Below are positions 35,688 to 45,570 of a DNA stretch of 64,000 nt, piece after piece. The stretch is taken from NCBI GenBank assembly GCA_947493265.1, contig CANLQL010000002.1, forward strand, positions 434,001 to 498,000, given 5' to 3'. The stretch's first letter is position 1. Each line of letters opens with the position of its first letter. The notes under the pieces were generated by a model. That model made no database searches. It had not been told where the DNA came from and saw only the letters and a program-made list of their open reading frames with translations. Source of the stretch: an uncultured Litoreibacter sp. Lineage in GTDB: Bacteria > Pseudomonadota > Alphaproteobacteria > Rhodobacterales > Rhodobacteraceae. Made by a program: the position numbers and the translations under genes.

Positions 35688-36571
35688 GCATTCTTCTGGA
35701 TCGCGACACCAAAGTTATCGTGCAGGGCATTACCGGGAAGATGGCCCGCTTCCACACGAAAGATATGCTGGATTATGGCACATCGGTTGTGGGCGGTGTT
35801 GTCCCCGGCAAGGGCGGCGAAACTGTTGAAGGTGTGCCTGTTTTTGACACGGTCGAAGATGCTGTTCGCGAAACCGGGGCCGAAGCCTCCTTGGTATTCG
35901 TGCCGCCACCCTTTGCCGCAGACGGCATCATGGAGGCGGCCGATGCAGGTATCCGCTACTGTGTCTGCATCACCGATGGCATTCCGGCGCAGGATATGAT
36001 CCGCGTGAAGCGCTACATGTATCGCTATCCGAAAGATCGCCGCATGGTTCTGACCGGGCCTAACTGCGCTGGGACAATCAGTCCTGGCAAGGCAATGTTG
36101 GGGATCATGCCTGGCCATATCTATATGCCGGGACATGTCGGCATCGTGGGGCGGTCCGGCACATTGGGATATGAAGCAGCGGCGCAGCTGAAAGAGCGCG
36201 GCATCGGCGTCTCCACATCTGTGGGTATCGGTGGCGATCCGATTAACGGGTCGAGCTTTCGCGACATTCTTGAGCGGTTCGAACAAGATGAAGACACTCA
36301 TGTGATCGCCCTGATCGGTGAGATCGGCGGCCCACAGGAAGCGGAAGCCGCAGAATACATTCGCGATCACGTGACCAAGCCGGTGGTGGCCTATGTCGCG
36401 GGTCTGACCGCGCCAAAAGGCCGGACCATGGGTCATGCGGGCGCGATCATCTCGGCGTTTGGTGAAAGTGCTTCCGAGAAGGTGGAAATCTTGTCGGCCG
36501 CGGGAGTAACCGTTGCGGAAAACCCCGCAGTCATAGGTGAAACAATTGCCAAAGTGATGGAGGCCGCGTGA
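35684..36571 (+). CDS. mtkB: Malate-CoA ligase (malate thiokinase) alpha subunit
   Basis: 295-residue alpha subunit with an N-terminal CoA-binding Rossmann domain ([20 protein letters not shown]) and the phospho-histidine His251 in [32 protein letters not shown] is the typical central stretch. Resembles SucD; malate assignment rests on the cluster. ATGA overlap with mtkA ensures equal expression. Its end overlaps the next gene's ATG by one base. Confidence 0.9.
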   Translation: MSILLDRDTKVIVQGITGKMARFHTKDMLDYGTSVVGGVVPGKGGETVEGVPVFDTVEDAVRETGAEASLVFVPPPFAADGIMEAADAGIRYCVCITDGIPAQDMIRVKRYMYRYPKDRRMVLTGPNCAGTISPGKAMLGIMPGHIYMPGHVGIVGRSGTLGYEAAAQLKERGIGVSTSVGIGGDPINGSSFRDILERFEQDEDTHVIALIGEIGGPQEAEAAEYIRDHVTKPVVAYVAGLTAPKGRTMGHAGAIISAFGESASEKVEILSAAGVTVAENPAVIGETIAKVMEAA

Positions 36572-37542
36572 TGGTCAAACCAAGCATTCTTATCACCCGT
36601 CGCTGGCCGTCTGTTGTCGAACAGAAGCTGGCAGAAGCCTATGACGTGGACCTGAACCGCAGCGACCGTCCTTTGTCACCGGCTGAATTCAAGGAAGCCA
36701 TCGCCAAATACGACGCGGTTCTGCCCACGGTCACCGACAAGATCAGCGCGGAAAGCCTCGATGTGCCGAAAGCGCGCACCAAGATTCTTGCCAATTACGG
36801 CGTCGGCTTCACCCATATTGATGTGGGGGCCGCCACCAAGCAGGGGATCACGATCACCAACACCCCCGACGTTCTGTCGGAATGCACCGCAGACCTGGCG
36901 ATGACGATGATGTTGATGGTTGCCCGCCGCGCAGGCGACGGAGAGCGGGAGTTGCGGGCCGGTCAATGGACTGGCTGGCGGCCCACGCATCTGATCGGGA
37001 CTAAAGTGTCTGGCAAAACTCTGGGCATTGTCGGGTTCGGGCGGATCGGCCAGGAAATGGCGCGCCGGGCGCATCATGGCTTTGGCATGGACATCCTTGT
37101 TTACAGCCGGTCGCCCGTCGATCCGGCCAGTCTGGCGCGCTATAGCGCCCGTCAGATTGATACACTTGAAGCGCTGTTGCCGCAGTGCGATTTCGTTTCC
37201 CTGCATTGCCCCGGCGGGGCTGCGAACCGCAACATGATCAATTCTGCCCGGCTTGATCTGATGAAAGAGGATGCCTTTCTCATCAACACAGCACGCGGCG
37301 AGATCGTTGACGAGACCGCGCTGGCGCAAGCCTTGATGTTTGACACAATCGGAGGGGCGGCCCTTGATGTGTTCGACGGCGAGCCGCGGCTGCATCCGCA
37401 ACTCGCCCAATGCGACAATCTAGTGATGCTGCCACATCTTGGCAGTGCCACGCGCGAGGCCCGCGAAGCGATGGGCTATCGCGTGCTCGACAATCTTAAC
37501 GACTTTTTTGAAGGGTACGCCCCACGCGACCGCGTGGCTTGA
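36571..37542 (+). CDS. hprA: Hydroxypyruvate reductase / D-glycerate dehydrogenase
   Basis: 323-residue D-2-hydroxyacid dehydrogenase reducing hydroxypyruvate to glycerate. NAD-binding [13 protein letters not shown]; catalytic Arg242 (NTARGEIVD), Glu271 (FDGEP) and His289 (LPHLGSAT). The ATG at 36571 lies 7 bases after GGAGG; GTG at 36568 is too close. It takes the product of SgaA, so its place in the operon fits. Glyoxylate reduction is a common side activity. Confidence 0.9.
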   Translation: MVKPSILITRRWPSVVEQKLAEAYDVDLNRSDRPLSPAEFKEAIAKYDAVLPTVTDKISAESLDVPKARTKILANYGVGFTHIDVGAATKQGITITNTPDVLSECTADLAMTMMLMVARRAGDGERELRAGQWTGWRPTHLIGTKVSGKTLGIVGFGRIGQEMARRAHHGFGMDILVYSRSPVDPASLARYSARQIDTLEALLPQCDFVSLHCPGGAANRNMINSARLDLMKEDAFLINTARGEIVDETALAQALMFDTIGGAALDVFDGEPRLHPQLAQCDNLVMLPHLGSATREAREAMGYRVLDNLNDFFEGYAPRDRVA

Positions 37543-37559
37543 AATCCAGGAGACAGATC

Positions 37560-38855
37560 ATGAATGCAACCTACCGCGAAGACGGTTTTTTCACCCGTTC
37601 CTTGAACGACACCGACCCGGAGCTTTTCGCCTCCATCACATCTGAGCTTGGTCGCCAACGCGACGAGATTGAGTTGATTGCCTCTGAAAACATCGTCTCA
37701 AAGGCGGTGATGCAGGCGCAGGGCAGCGTGATGACCAACAAATACGCCGAAGGATACCCGGGCCGTCGCTATTACGGCGGGTGCCAATATGTTGATATCG
37801 CTGAAAACCTTGCAACTGACCGCGCCAAGCAACTGTTCGGATGTGAATTTGCAAACGTCCAGCCGAACTCTGGCTCGCAAGCCAATCAGGGCGTGTTCCA
37901 AGCGCTTCTGAAGCCCGGTGATACGATTCTGGGGATGAGCCTTGACGCAGGCGGCCACCTGACCCACGGAGCTGCGCCGAACCAGTCGGGCAAATGGTTC
38001 AACCCGGTGCAGTATGGCGTGCGGGAAGACACGTTGGATGTGGACTATGACCAGCTGGAAGCGCTGGCATTGGAACACAAGCCACAGATGATCATCGCCG
38101 GTGGCTCTGCCATTCCGCGTCAGTTGGATTTCGCCCGCTTCCGGGAGATTGCAGACAAGGTCGGGGCCTACCTTTTGGCCGATGTCGCCCATTTCGCAGG
38201 TTTGATCGCCGCAGGCGTCTACCCATCCCCGTTCCCGCATGTCGATGTAGCCACGACAACAACCCACAAGACCCTGCGCGGGCCCCGCGGCGGTATGATC
38301 CTGACCAATGATGAGGCGATGGCCAAGACGTTCAACTCCGCCATCTTCCCCGGCATTCAAGGTGGGCCATTGATGCATGTCATCGCGGCAAAAGCCGTCG
38401 CTTTTGGTGAGGCCCTGCAGCCGGGTTTCAAGGAATACCAAACACAAGTGATCAAGAACGCACAGGCTTTGGCCGATCAGTTGATCAAGGGTGGGTTGGA
38501 CATCGTGACAGGTGGCACGGACACCCACGTCATGCTGGTTGATCTGCGCCCGAAAGGCGTCAAAGGCAACGCGGCAGAGAAAGCACTGGGTCGTGCGCAT
38601 ATCACCTGCAACAAGAATGGCATTCCGTTCGATACGGAAAAACCGATGATCACATCGGGTCTGCGACTGGGCAGCCCTGCGGGGACGACGCGCGGGTTCT
38701 CGGAACCTGAATTCCGCCAAATCGCCGATTGGATTGTCGAAGTGATGAACGGCTTGGCGGCCAATGGCGAAGATGGCAACGCGGCTGTTGAAGCCAAGGT
38801 CAAAGCCGAAGTTCTAGAAATGTGCGGACGCTTCCCGATCTATTCAGACATCTAG
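37560..38855 (+). CDS. glyA: Serine hydroxymethyltransferase
   Basis: Makes serine from glycine and methylene-tetrahydrofolate. 431 residues with [20 protein letters not shown], the PLP lysine Lys237 in [13 protein letters not shown] and the late [19 protein letters not shown] precedes the ATG at 37560. Last gene of the serine-cycle operon, probably a copy dedicated to that cycle. It is convergent with fumarylacetoacetase 35 bases away, with no clear terminator. Confidence 0.95.
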   Translation: MNATYREDGFFTRSLNDTDPELFASITSELGRQRDEIELIASENIVSKAVMQAQGSVMTNKYAEGYPGRRYYGGCQYVDIAENLATDRAKQLFGCEFANVQPNSGSQANQGVFQALLKPGDTILGMSLDAGGHLTHGAAPNQSGKWFNPVQYGVREDTLDVDYDQLEALALEHKPQMIIAGGSAIPRQLDFARFREIADKVGAYLLADVAHFAGLIAAGVYPSPFPHVDVATTTTHKTLRGPRGGMILTNDEAMAKTFNSAIFPGIQGGPLMHVIAAKAVAFGEALQPGFKEYQTQVIKNAQALADQLIKGGLDIVTGGTDTHVMLVDLRPKGVKGNAAEKALGRAHITCNKNGIPFDTEKPMITSGLRLGSPAGTTRGFSEPEFRQIADWIVEVMNGLAANGEDGNAAVEAKVKAEVLEMCGRFPIYSDI

Positions 38856-38890
38856 GATTGTTTGAATAGACACCGCGCTGACCTGACCTG

Positions 38891-40165
38891 CTAGGCGTCG
38901 CTTTCGCGGCTTCTGGCAGGTCGCAGCGTGCCGGAGCAGTCGCCAAAGCCAATCCGAAATCCGTCGCCAAGTGCCGCGCCGCGCAGTGTTACCTCGTCTC
39001 CGTCTTCGAGAAAACTGCGCCTGGTTCCATCGGATAGTTTGAACGGCTCTTTCCCGCCCCAGCTAAGTTCCAGCAGGCTTCCCCGATTTTCGGCCTTTGG
39101 TCCTGAAACCGTCCCCGACCCCAAAAGATCGCCCGTATTCATCGGGCATCCGCAGCTTGCGTGATGGGCCAATTGCTGGGCGGAGGAGTAGTATAATTCG
39201 CTGTGGTTGGTGGTGGAGATGACAGTTTCCGAGCCTTGCTCAGGCGTCAAAGTTACAGATAAATCAATGTCATAGAGCATTGGGCCATCGTCTTGCAGAT
39301 GCTCCAGCAGCGCAAATTCACGCGCGGGTGTGTCGCGCCTGAAGGGATCCAAAGCCGCTGCCGTGACGATCCACGGGCTGATTGTTGTCGCAGTGGCTTT
39401 TGATTGGAACGGGCCCAAAGGTTGGTATTCCCAGGCCTGAATGTCGCGGGCGGACCAATCGTTCAGCAATACATATCCAAAGATATTTGCATCCGCTTGG
39501 GCGACAGAAAGCGGGCCAGTTGAGGGCACGCCTACAACCGCGCCGATCTCCAGTTCGATGTCAAAACGTTCACTTGGAGCAAAGCGCGGCAGGTCATCCT
39601 CAGGTCCTTTGAGTTGCCCCCAAGGACGCTGGATCTCGCTGCCCGAAACTACGACGGAAGACGCGCGACCATTGTAGCCGATCGGGATATGCAGCCAGTT
39701 TGGCGGCAATGCATTTTCGGGGCCCCGAAACATCGTGCCGACATTTTCCGCGTGGTGACGACTGGCGTAGAAGTCTGTGTATTCGCGAACCACAAAAGGC
39801 ATGTGCAGGCGCGCGGTATTCATTGGTACCAAAGCGTCCCGCCTCAAATCGGCATTGCCTGACAAAACGGGATCGCCATCCTCGGATAGAAGATCAAGCA
39901 AGCGCGCGCGCAAAGCTGCCCAAGTCTGCTGCCCTTGTTCCATGAATAGGTTCCAAGATGGCGCGGCAAATAACGGGGCCGCATTCAGTGAAATGATGTT
40001 TTCGCGTTCCAGCAGGGCAACATCAAGGATCAGATCGCCAATGGCCACGCCACAACGGGGCGTATCCCCAGCGACGGAAAACACCCCGTAGGGCAGGTTG
40101 TTCAGCGGGAAATCTGTTTGTGCAGATTTCGCGCTTTCGATCCAGGATCGACGCAGGCCGCTCAT
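38891..40165 (-). CDS. fahA: Fumarylacetoacetase
   Basis: Hydrolyses fumarylacetoacetate to fumarate and acetoacetate, the last step of the homogentisate pathway. 424 residues, full length, with an N-terminal SH3-like part (NLPYGVFSVAGDTPRCGVAIGD) and metal-site motifs YTDFYASRHHAENVG (catalytic His) and FDIELEIGAVVG, LLNDWSARDIQAWEYQPLGP. Homogentisate dioxygenase and maleylacetoacetate isomerase are not in the window. Overlaps DUF2783 by 4 bases. Confidence 0.93.
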   Translation of the reverse strand: MSGLRRSWIESAKSAQTDFPLNNLPYGVFSVAGDTPRCGVAIGDLILDVALLERENIISLNAAPLFAAPSWNLFMEQGQQTWAALRARLLDLLSEDGDPVLSGNADLRRDALVPMNTARLHMPFVVREYTDFYASRHHAENVGTMFRGPENALPPNWLHIPIGYNGRASSVVVSGSEIQRPWGQLKGPEDDLPRFAPSERFDIELEIGAVVGVPSTGPLSVAQADANIFGYVLLNDWSARDIQAWEYQPLGPFQSKATATTISPWIVTAAALDPFRRDTPAREFALLEHLQDDGPMLYDIDLSVTLTPEQGSETVISTTNHSELYYSSAQQLAHHASCGCPMNTGDLLGSGTVSGPKAENRGSLLELSWGGKEPFKLSDGTRRSFLEDGDEVTLRGAALGDGFRIGFGDCSGTLRPARSRESDA

Positions 40166-40356
40166 GACGATTTTCGGGCGGCTTGAAGGGCTTGGGTCAG
40201 AACCTCCGTATCGCCGATGTGATTTGCCAAGATCAGGATCAACCGCGCGTTCAGCGCGTGCATTTGCGCCTCCTCCAGACCTTCATGGGTTTCCAGCAAG
40301 GCGGCATAGAAGTCGTCGCACTCTGGCAAGTTGGGCGACAGGTTCAGATCGGCCAT
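40162..40356 (-). CDS. DUF2783 family small protein
   Basis: 64-residue protein (LPECDDFYAALLETHEGLEE; LNARLILILANHIGD) of a family that commonly accompanies flavin hydroxylases in aromatic degradation clusters. No catalytic motif. Lies between the hydroxylase (3-base gap) and fumarylacetoacetase (ATGA overlap). It may be an accessory or partner subunit; not established. Confidence 0.8.
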   Translation of the reverse strand: MADLNLSPNLPECDDFYAALLETHEGLEEAQMHALNARLILILANHIGDTEVLTQALQAARKSS

Positions 40357-40359
40357 GTC

Positions 40360-41970
40360 TCAGGCACCTCCCTTGGCTTTTTGCAGCGCAGTCGCGACCG
40401 CGCCTGCATCATAAGTCTCCCAACGGGCCGCGACATGTTGGTCCGGACGGATCAGGTAAACCGCGCCGGGGGCAGGGCCAAGATATCGTTTGGCCAGCGG
40501 GCCGCTTGGGTCTTTATCTGTTGAGAAAGACACCACCGCGACCCCGTCTATATCAGAGGGCAGGGGCGCGTTGATTGCCAGCAGAGTGAACCCGCCGGCC
40601 AAATGGTCCAAAAGGAAGCCTTCTGCCATTTTGGCGTCACTGCACGGACTTCCGGGTCGTGACCGGTCCGGACCGTCAGGCAACCCGTCCAAACTGTTCA
40701 GCGAAGAGCTATCATAGGTACATGGCACAGATAAGCGCCCCGAATTCACCATAGGCCTGGCGAATTCATAGGTTTCCACCAAATCCAGAACAGCATTGCG
40801 AAACAGCGTGTGGGCAGGATTGCGCGGGGTCAGAAAGTCTGCGGACCTGCTGGAGTTTTTGATGTTTTCCAGCGCCCCGTGTTTGCGTTCTTCGTGGTAC
40901 GTATTCAGCAAGGCATCGGGCGCGTCTCCGTCGATCACCGCGGCCAGTTTCCAGGCAAGATTGTCGATGTCCTGAATGCCGCCATTGGCCCCGCGCGCCC
41001 CGAAAGGGCTGACTTGATGGGCGCTGTCGCCTGCAAAGAATACGCGACCGTGGCGGTAGTCTTTCATCGTGCAGCACCGGAATGTGTAGATCGATGTCCA
41101 GACCAGCTCGAACGGTGTGTCTTGCCCGATCATGCCTGCAACGCGCGCACGAATCTTATCCGGATCAAGTTCGGCATCGCGGTCAATGTCCCATCCAAGC
41201 TGGAAGTCCAATCGCCACACATCATCGGGTTGTTTGTGCATCAGGGCGGTTTCATTAGGGTTGAAGGGCGGGTTGAACCAAAACCGTCGCTCCACCGGGA
41301 AATCGGCGGTCATGCGGATATCCGCGATCAGGAAGTTGTCCTCAAACGTGCGGCCCTCAAAGCCCAGCCCCAACATCTGCCGCATCGGAGAATTCGCGCC
41401 ATCACAGGCAACAACGTAATTGGCTGCGATCTGGTAGGGGCCGTCCGGCGTGTCGACGTCCAGCAATACATGGTCATCCTGCTGCGCTTGGCCGATCACA
41501 CGGTTCTGGCCGCGAATTTCCACAGGCAGTCCGTCGGCCTGCTGAAGGCGTATCTCCTCGACCAGGAATTGTTCGAAATAAGGTTGTTGCAGGTTGATGA
41601 AGGCCGGGCGTCTGTGCCCGTCTTCTGGCAACAGGTTGAACGAATAAATCTCGCGATCTTCGCGGAAGACCCGACCGACATTCCAGACGACGCCTTTGTC
41701 TACCATTGGCGCGCCGCATCCAAGCCTGTCGCAAATCTCCAGCGTGCGTTTGGCAAAGCAAATTGCCCGACTGCCCATGCCAACGCCGTCATGGTCATCA
41801 AGGACAAGGCACGCGATCCCTTTCTTGCCCAGATCAAGCGCTAGCGCCATGCCGACAGGCCCGCCACCCACGATAACAACCGGGTGTCGCATCGCTGTCC
41901 CAGCATCCTGCGCTGGGGATTTCTTGTAAGGGTAAAGCCGAAACGCTGTCTGATATCGTGGCGCGATCAT
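40360..41970 (-). CDS. FAD-dependent aromatic ring hydroxylase (PHBH fold, MhpA-like)
   Basis: 536-residue single-component flavin monooxygenase. FAD motifs: VVIVGGGPVGMALALDLGKKG near residue 32, VACDGANSPMRQ (DG motif) near 188, and VFFAGDSAHQVSPFGARGANGGIQDIDNLAW near 300. A thioredoxin-like C-terminal domain follows (GAVYLIRPDQHVAARWE). Hydroxylates an aromatic acid with NAD(P)H and oxygen. With fumarylacetoacetase downstream, a route through a homogentisate-like or gentisate-like ring is plausible. Substrate unknown. Confidence 0.87.
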   Translation of the reverse strand: MIAPRYQTAFRLYPYKKSPAQDAGTAMRHPVVIVGGGPVGMALALDLGKKGIACLVLDDHDGVGMGSRAICFAKRTLEICDRLGCGAPMVDKGVVWNVGRVFREDREIYSFNLLPEDGHRRPAFINLQQPYFEQFLVEEIRLQQADGLPVEIRGQNRVIGQAQQDDHVLLDVDTPDGPYQIAANYVVACDGANSPMRQMLGLGFEGRTFEDNFLIADIRMTADFPVERRFWFNPPFNPNETALMHKQPDDVWRLDFQLGWDIDRDAELDPDKIRARVAGMIGQDTPFELVWTSIYTFRCCTMKDYRHGRVFFAGDSAHQVSPFGARGANGGIQDIDNLAWKLAAVIDGDAPDALLNTYHEERKHGALENIKNSSRSADFLTPRNPAHTLFRNAVLDLVETYEFARPMVNSGRLSVPCTYDSSSLNSLDGLPDGPDRSRPGSPCSDAKMAEGFLLDHLAGGFTLLAINAPLPSDIDGVAVVSFSTDKDPSGPLAKRYLGPAPGAVYLIRPDQHVAARWETYDAGAVATALQKAKGGA

Positions 41971-41976
41971 GCGGTG

Positions 41977-42927
41977 CTACCCTTGCAGGGCCTCCCACAT
42001 TTCCAGATCGCGTTTGTCGGTCCAGATGCGCGGATGGGCGATGCCGCGCGCCTCGTCATAGGCGCGGGAGACATTGAAAGGCAGGCAGTGTTCATAGATC
42101 GCGTAGTCTTTGAATTTCGGATCACAGGCATCGCGAACTGCATCCCAAGCTTGCTTCAGTGTTCCGCCTTTTGCGGCAACGCGTGCGGCAGGGGCATAGG
42201 TTCTTGCAACAAAATCACGGGTGCTTTCGATAGCGCGCGCAACCGCGTCCTTGCCCACCAGCGCGCCGCCGCGTCCCGGCGCGATCGCATCAACATCATA
42301 GTCTTTAACGGCGTCCAGTGTCGTGCCCCATTCGGCAAAATAGCCATCCCCACAATAGCAGGCGGAGTGATCTTCGACGATATCGCCGGTGAACATCACG
42401 TTCTGATCTGGGACGTGAATGACGGCGTCGCCTGCCGTATGGGCGCGTCCGATCTGTTTGATATCGACACGCCGCTTGCCCAGAAAAACAGTCATCTTGT
42501 CGGAAAAAGTCGTGGTGGGATAAGTCAGGCCCGGGATGCTTTCATGGCCTTCAAAAAGGCGTGGGAACCGCTGAAACTCGCTGTCCCAATCCTCTTGGCC
42601 ACGTTCTTCCACCATGCCGCGCGCCGCGTCAGACATGATGATCTGCGGGGCGTTGTAGGCGGAGGCGCCCAACACGCGGACCGCGTGATAATGGGTCAAG
42701 ACAAGGTGGCTGATCGGTTTGTCGGTGACCTCACGCACCTTTTCGATCACCTTGTTGGCCAGACGCGGGGTTGCTTGCGCTTCCACGATCATTACGCTGT
42801 CATCGCCGATGATCACACCGGAATTCGGATCGCCCTCTGCGGTAAAGGCCCACAGCCCGTCCCCGATCTCATCGAAGGTGATTTTCTTTTCGGACATATC
42901 ACCTTGTGATGCGAATGCTTTTGCCAT
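41977..42927 (-). CDS. Metallo-beta-lactamase-fold hydrolase with degenerate metal motif
   Basis: 316 residues. The first metal motif reads THYHAVRV in place of the usual H-x-H-x-D-H, losing the Asp and last His; later ligands remain (GRAHTAGDAVI, FTGDIVEDHSACYCGDG). The ATG at 42927 has GGAGGG upstream; an earlier in-frame start is unsupported. Six bases before the hydroxylase gene. It may bind one metal or be non-classical. Function in the pathway unknown. Confidence 0.83.
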   Translation of the reverse strand: MAKAFASQGDMSEKKITFDEIGDGLWAFTAEGDPNSGVIIGDDSVMIVEAQATPRLANKVIEKVREVTDKPISHLVLTHYHAVRVLGASAYNAPQIIMSDAARGMVEERGQEDWDSEFQRFPRLFEGHESIPGLTYPTTTFSDKMTVFLGKRRVDIKQIGRAHTAGDAVIHVPDQNVMFTGDIVEDHSACYCGDGYFAEWGTTLDAVKDYDVDAIAPGRGGALVGKDAVARAIESTRDFVARTYAPAARVAAKGGTLKQAWDAVRDACDPKFKDYAIYEHCLPFNVSRAYDEARGIAHPRIWTDKRDLEMWEALQG

Positions 42928-42971
42928 CTGGCCCTCCGTAGCGTTTCCTGCGTCCCGCTGTTTTGCCGTGC

Positions 42972-43820
42972 TTAGAACGGAATGCAAAGACCATCCTTGC
43001 CAACGATCATCGGACCGTCCCAGGTTTTTGCAACTTCGTTGATCCAGTTTTGATCTGTAAACGCCGGATCATCAATTGGAACAAGATGGTGAAGCACCAG
43101 TTTCGACACGCCGGCAGCGGCGGCGATCCTGCCAACATCACTGGCTGGCGTGTGAGAGGCAAGCAGATGCGCGCGCAACCGCTCCCCGGCATTTGTTTTG
43201 CGTACAACCGCGTCGATCCCTTCGGTCAGCATTGCTTCATGGACCAAGACGTCAGCGCCTTTAGCGAACGCTGCCAAGGGTGGGAAATAACAGGTGTCTG
43301 CAGAAAACACGATTTTTGACGAGTCATTTTGAAATTTCAGCGCAAAACAATCTGTCACAGGCGGATGATCTACGCGAAGCGCGCTTACTGCGATCCCATC
43401 CAGCATACAAACCGGGCCTTCTGCGAACTCCTCGATTTGGACCAACTCCCGGATCGGGGTGCGCCCTTCATCTTCGATACGGATGTTTTGATCAAATGCC
43501 ATTGAGGCCAGAAACCCGTCCCAGTAAGCCGTGATCCCGTCCGGTCCGTAGATTTGTACTGCTTTATTCAGGCCAGTTGTCCAAGCCGTGTAAAGAAGTG
43601 GGCCAAGTTCTAGCACGTGGTCGGAATGCAGGTGGGTGATAAAGATCGTGTCCAGATCAAGCAGGGAGGTGCCAGCCTCCACAATGCTGCGCGCGACACC
43701 GATACCGGCATCAACAACGATATTCTGCCCCTGCATCTGCAAGAGCGATGACGTCGGCATTGCGCCACCTCGCCGGATTGCCGGGCCACCTTTGACGCCA
43801 AGAAGGATAATCTGGTTCAT
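42972..43820 (-). CDS. Metallo-beta-lactamase-fold hydrolase, RNase Z-like
   Basis: 282 residues with an intact HLHSDH motif (FITHLHSDHVLELGPLLYTA), SADTCYF and late LVLHHLVP. The fold group includes RNase Z and arylsulfatase-like enzymes. Its place in an aromatic/inositol operon suggests a lactone or ester hydrolase. It starts 3 bases after the dehydrogenase gene. A PhnP-like cyclic phosphodiesterase role is possible but its operon argues against it. Confidence 0.83.
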   Translation of the reverse strand: MNQIILLGVKGGPAIRRGGAMPTSSLLQMQGQNIVVDAGIGVARSIVEAGTSLLDLDTIFITHLHSDHVLELGPLLYTAWTTGLNKAVQIYGPDGITAYWDGFLASMAFDQNIRIEDEGRTPIRELVQIEEFAEGPVCMLDGIAVSALRVDHPPVTDCFALKFQNDSSKIVFSADTCYFPPLAAFAKGADVLVHEAMLTEGIDAVVRKTNAGERLRAHLLASHTPASDVGRIAAAAGVSKLVLHHLVPIDDPAFTDQNWINEVAKTWDGPMIVGKDGLCIPF

Positions 43821-43823
43821 CGC

Positions 43824-44735
43824 TTAGGCCTTCAATCCGGTTCCGATGATCTCTTCGCTGATTTTTGCCACGACCTGGTTGTCACCATCGGGGTGGCGGG
43901 TTCTGCCTGCCTGAAACAATTGCATCGCGGTGCTGGCCGTGAACAGCGGCACGCCCAATTCCATCGCCAGATCGAGCGAGATCGTCAGGTCTTTGTGCAT
44001 CGTGTTGATATGGCTGCCTGTGTCCTCAAACTTGCGGGCCATGACGGATCCGACGGCTGCGTTGGTGATGCCACAGCCAGCGGCGGAGGTTGAGAACACA
44101 TCGAAAAGAACCTGACCCGGCACCCCTGCCTTGGCGGCCAGTGCGGTTGCTTCAAACGCGCCTGAGAAAATCGACCCGATCAGGGATTGCAGGCAGGCTT
44201 TGACGGTTTGTCCTTCGCCGATTTCGGTGCCGACCCGGTGGATCGTACCACTGATCGCTTCCATCGGGCCTTGTGCTTTGGCCAACGCCGCGTCGCTGCC
44301 GGCCGCCATCAGAGTCAATGTGCCGCCATCCGCGCCAGGTCTGCCGCCGGAAACAGGCGTGTCAACGATGAGGATATCGTGGTCTGAGAGTGCTGAGGCA
44401 AGTTCGCGGGCTTCGCGGGGTTTGATTGTTGCGGTCAGCACAATCGTCGCGCCAGCGGGCAGGGTGGCGGCCAGGCCGGCGTTTCCGTCAGGCCCAAACA
44501 CGACCTCGGTCACTTCCGCGCCGTTCATGACCATGATGAAAACCACGTCGCTGGCAGCTCCGACCTCAGCGGACGACGCGCAGGCTGACCCACCCATCTG
44601 CGAGAAGTCACGCATCCGTTCTGGCTTCAGGTCATACCCTGAGACCATGAACCCCGCTTTGATCAGGTTGCGGGCTAGGCCCGATCCCATATCGCCGATA
44701 CCGACAATGCCGACGCGCGGTTCGTGATGTCCCAT
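43824..44735 (-). CDS. NAD(P)-dependent oxidoreductase, 3-hydroxyisobutyrate dehydrogenase family
   Basis: 303 residues. Rossmann motif VGIVGIGDMGSGLARNLIKAG, substrate motif DTPVSGGRPGADGGTLTLMAAG, catalytic Lys region VKACLQSLIGSIFSGA, and MHKDLTISLDLA. The ATG at 44735 is preceded by GGAGGGG. Substrates in this family are beta-hydroxyacids such as hydroxyisobutyrate, tartronate semialdehyde or threonate. 22 bases after iolB, so probably co-transcribed. Confidence 0.88.
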   Translation of the reverse strand: MGHHEPRVGIVGIGDMGSGLARNLIKAGFMVSGYDLKPERMRDFSQMGGSACASSAEVGAASDVVFIMVMNGAEVTEVVFGPDGNAGLAATLPAGATIVLTATIKPREARELASALSDHDILIVDTPVSGGRPGADGGTLTLMAAGSDAALAKAQGPMEAISGTIHRVGTEIGEGQTVKACLQSLIGSIFSGAFEATALAAKAGVPGQVLFDVFSTSAAGCGITNAAVGSVMARKFEDTGSHINTMHKDLTISLDLAMELGVPLFTASTAMQLFQAGRTRHPDGDNQVVAKISEEIIGTGLKA

Positions 44736-44757
44736 GTGCCCCTCCCTGAGCTGTTGA

Positions 44758-45570
44758 TCAGGGCGCGGTGTCCCTTTGGTAAATCCAATCATGATCAGGG
44801 TCGTTCTGGAAGCGCCATTTTCGCAAAGGCCCTGCCATGACATTCAGATAATACATGTCATAGCCGTAAACCGCACCGCAGGGATGATGGCCTTTCGGGA
44901 CCAAAACGACATCGCCATCTTTGACGGCCATGACCTCGTCCAGGTCTCCGTCCTCGGTGTAGACACGCTGCACCCCAAAGCCCTGTGACGGGTTCAAGCG
45001 GTGGTAATAGGTCTCTTCCAGATACGTCATGTTCGGGTAATCATCTTCGTCATGGCGATGAGCCGGGTAGGAGGACCAGTTGCCGTTTGGCGTGAACACT
45101 TCGGTGACCAGCAAGCTGTCCGCCACGTCACGGTCTTCCATGGCGATATTGTTGATCAGCCGCAGGTTTGCCCCTTTGCCCCGATCCGCCGGGGTGATCC
45201 CCTCCGGTCCCAGAATTTGCGCTTTGTGGGTGCCTTTTCCCGGCGCGGAACACACAGCAAGCGTACAGTCCGTTGTCGCTGTGGCTTGCCAATCGGAATC
45301 GTTGGGCACGTATAGGCAATGCGGTGGCGTCTTTTCGAACACGTTCATCCGGTCGCCGCGTTCGCCAAAATCCTCGCCCCCGGCTTTAAGCCGGGCTTTG
45401 CCTTCGACAAGAACCAGGATCACCTCACGCGCGCCAGTTTCAGAGACAACCGTTTCACCCTTGGCCAGCTTGTGCAGATCAAAGCCCACAAATCCCCAAC
45501 CCGCATCTTCGGGGGTGATTGCATGAACATGTCCGGTGCTGCCCTTGGGTTTGCGCAGCAGATCGGCCAT
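44758..45570 (-). CDS. iolB: 5-deoxy-glucuronate isomerase (first copy)
   Basis: 270-residue bicupin enzyme turning 5-deoxy-glucuronate into 5-dehydro-2-deoxygluconate in inositol breakdown. Metal-site residues are seen in SYPAHRHDEDDYP, EETYYHRL and KGHHPCGAVYGYDMYYLNVM. Coupled to the transporter ATPase gene by TGATG. A second, divergent copy lies at 55841-56680. Confidence 0.9.
   Translation of the reverse strand: MADLLRKPKGSTGHVHAITPEDAGWGFVGFDLHKLAKGETVVSETGAREVILVLVEGKARLKAGGEDFGERGDRMNVFEKTPPHCLYVPNDSDWQATATTDCTLAVCSAPGKGTHKAQILGPEGITPADRGKGANLRLINNIAMEDRDVADSLLVTEVFTPNGNWSSYPAHRHDEDDYPNMTYLEETYYHRLNPSQGFGVQRVYTEDGDLDEVMAVKDGDVVLVPKGHHPCGAVYGYDMYYLNVMAGPLRKWRFQNDPDHDWIYQRDTAP

Noticed and set aside
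42972-43820. RNase Z-like MBL protein as the missing PhnP
   Set aside because: It is about 38 kb from the phn genes and lies within an unrelated operon; sequence does not point to PhnP.
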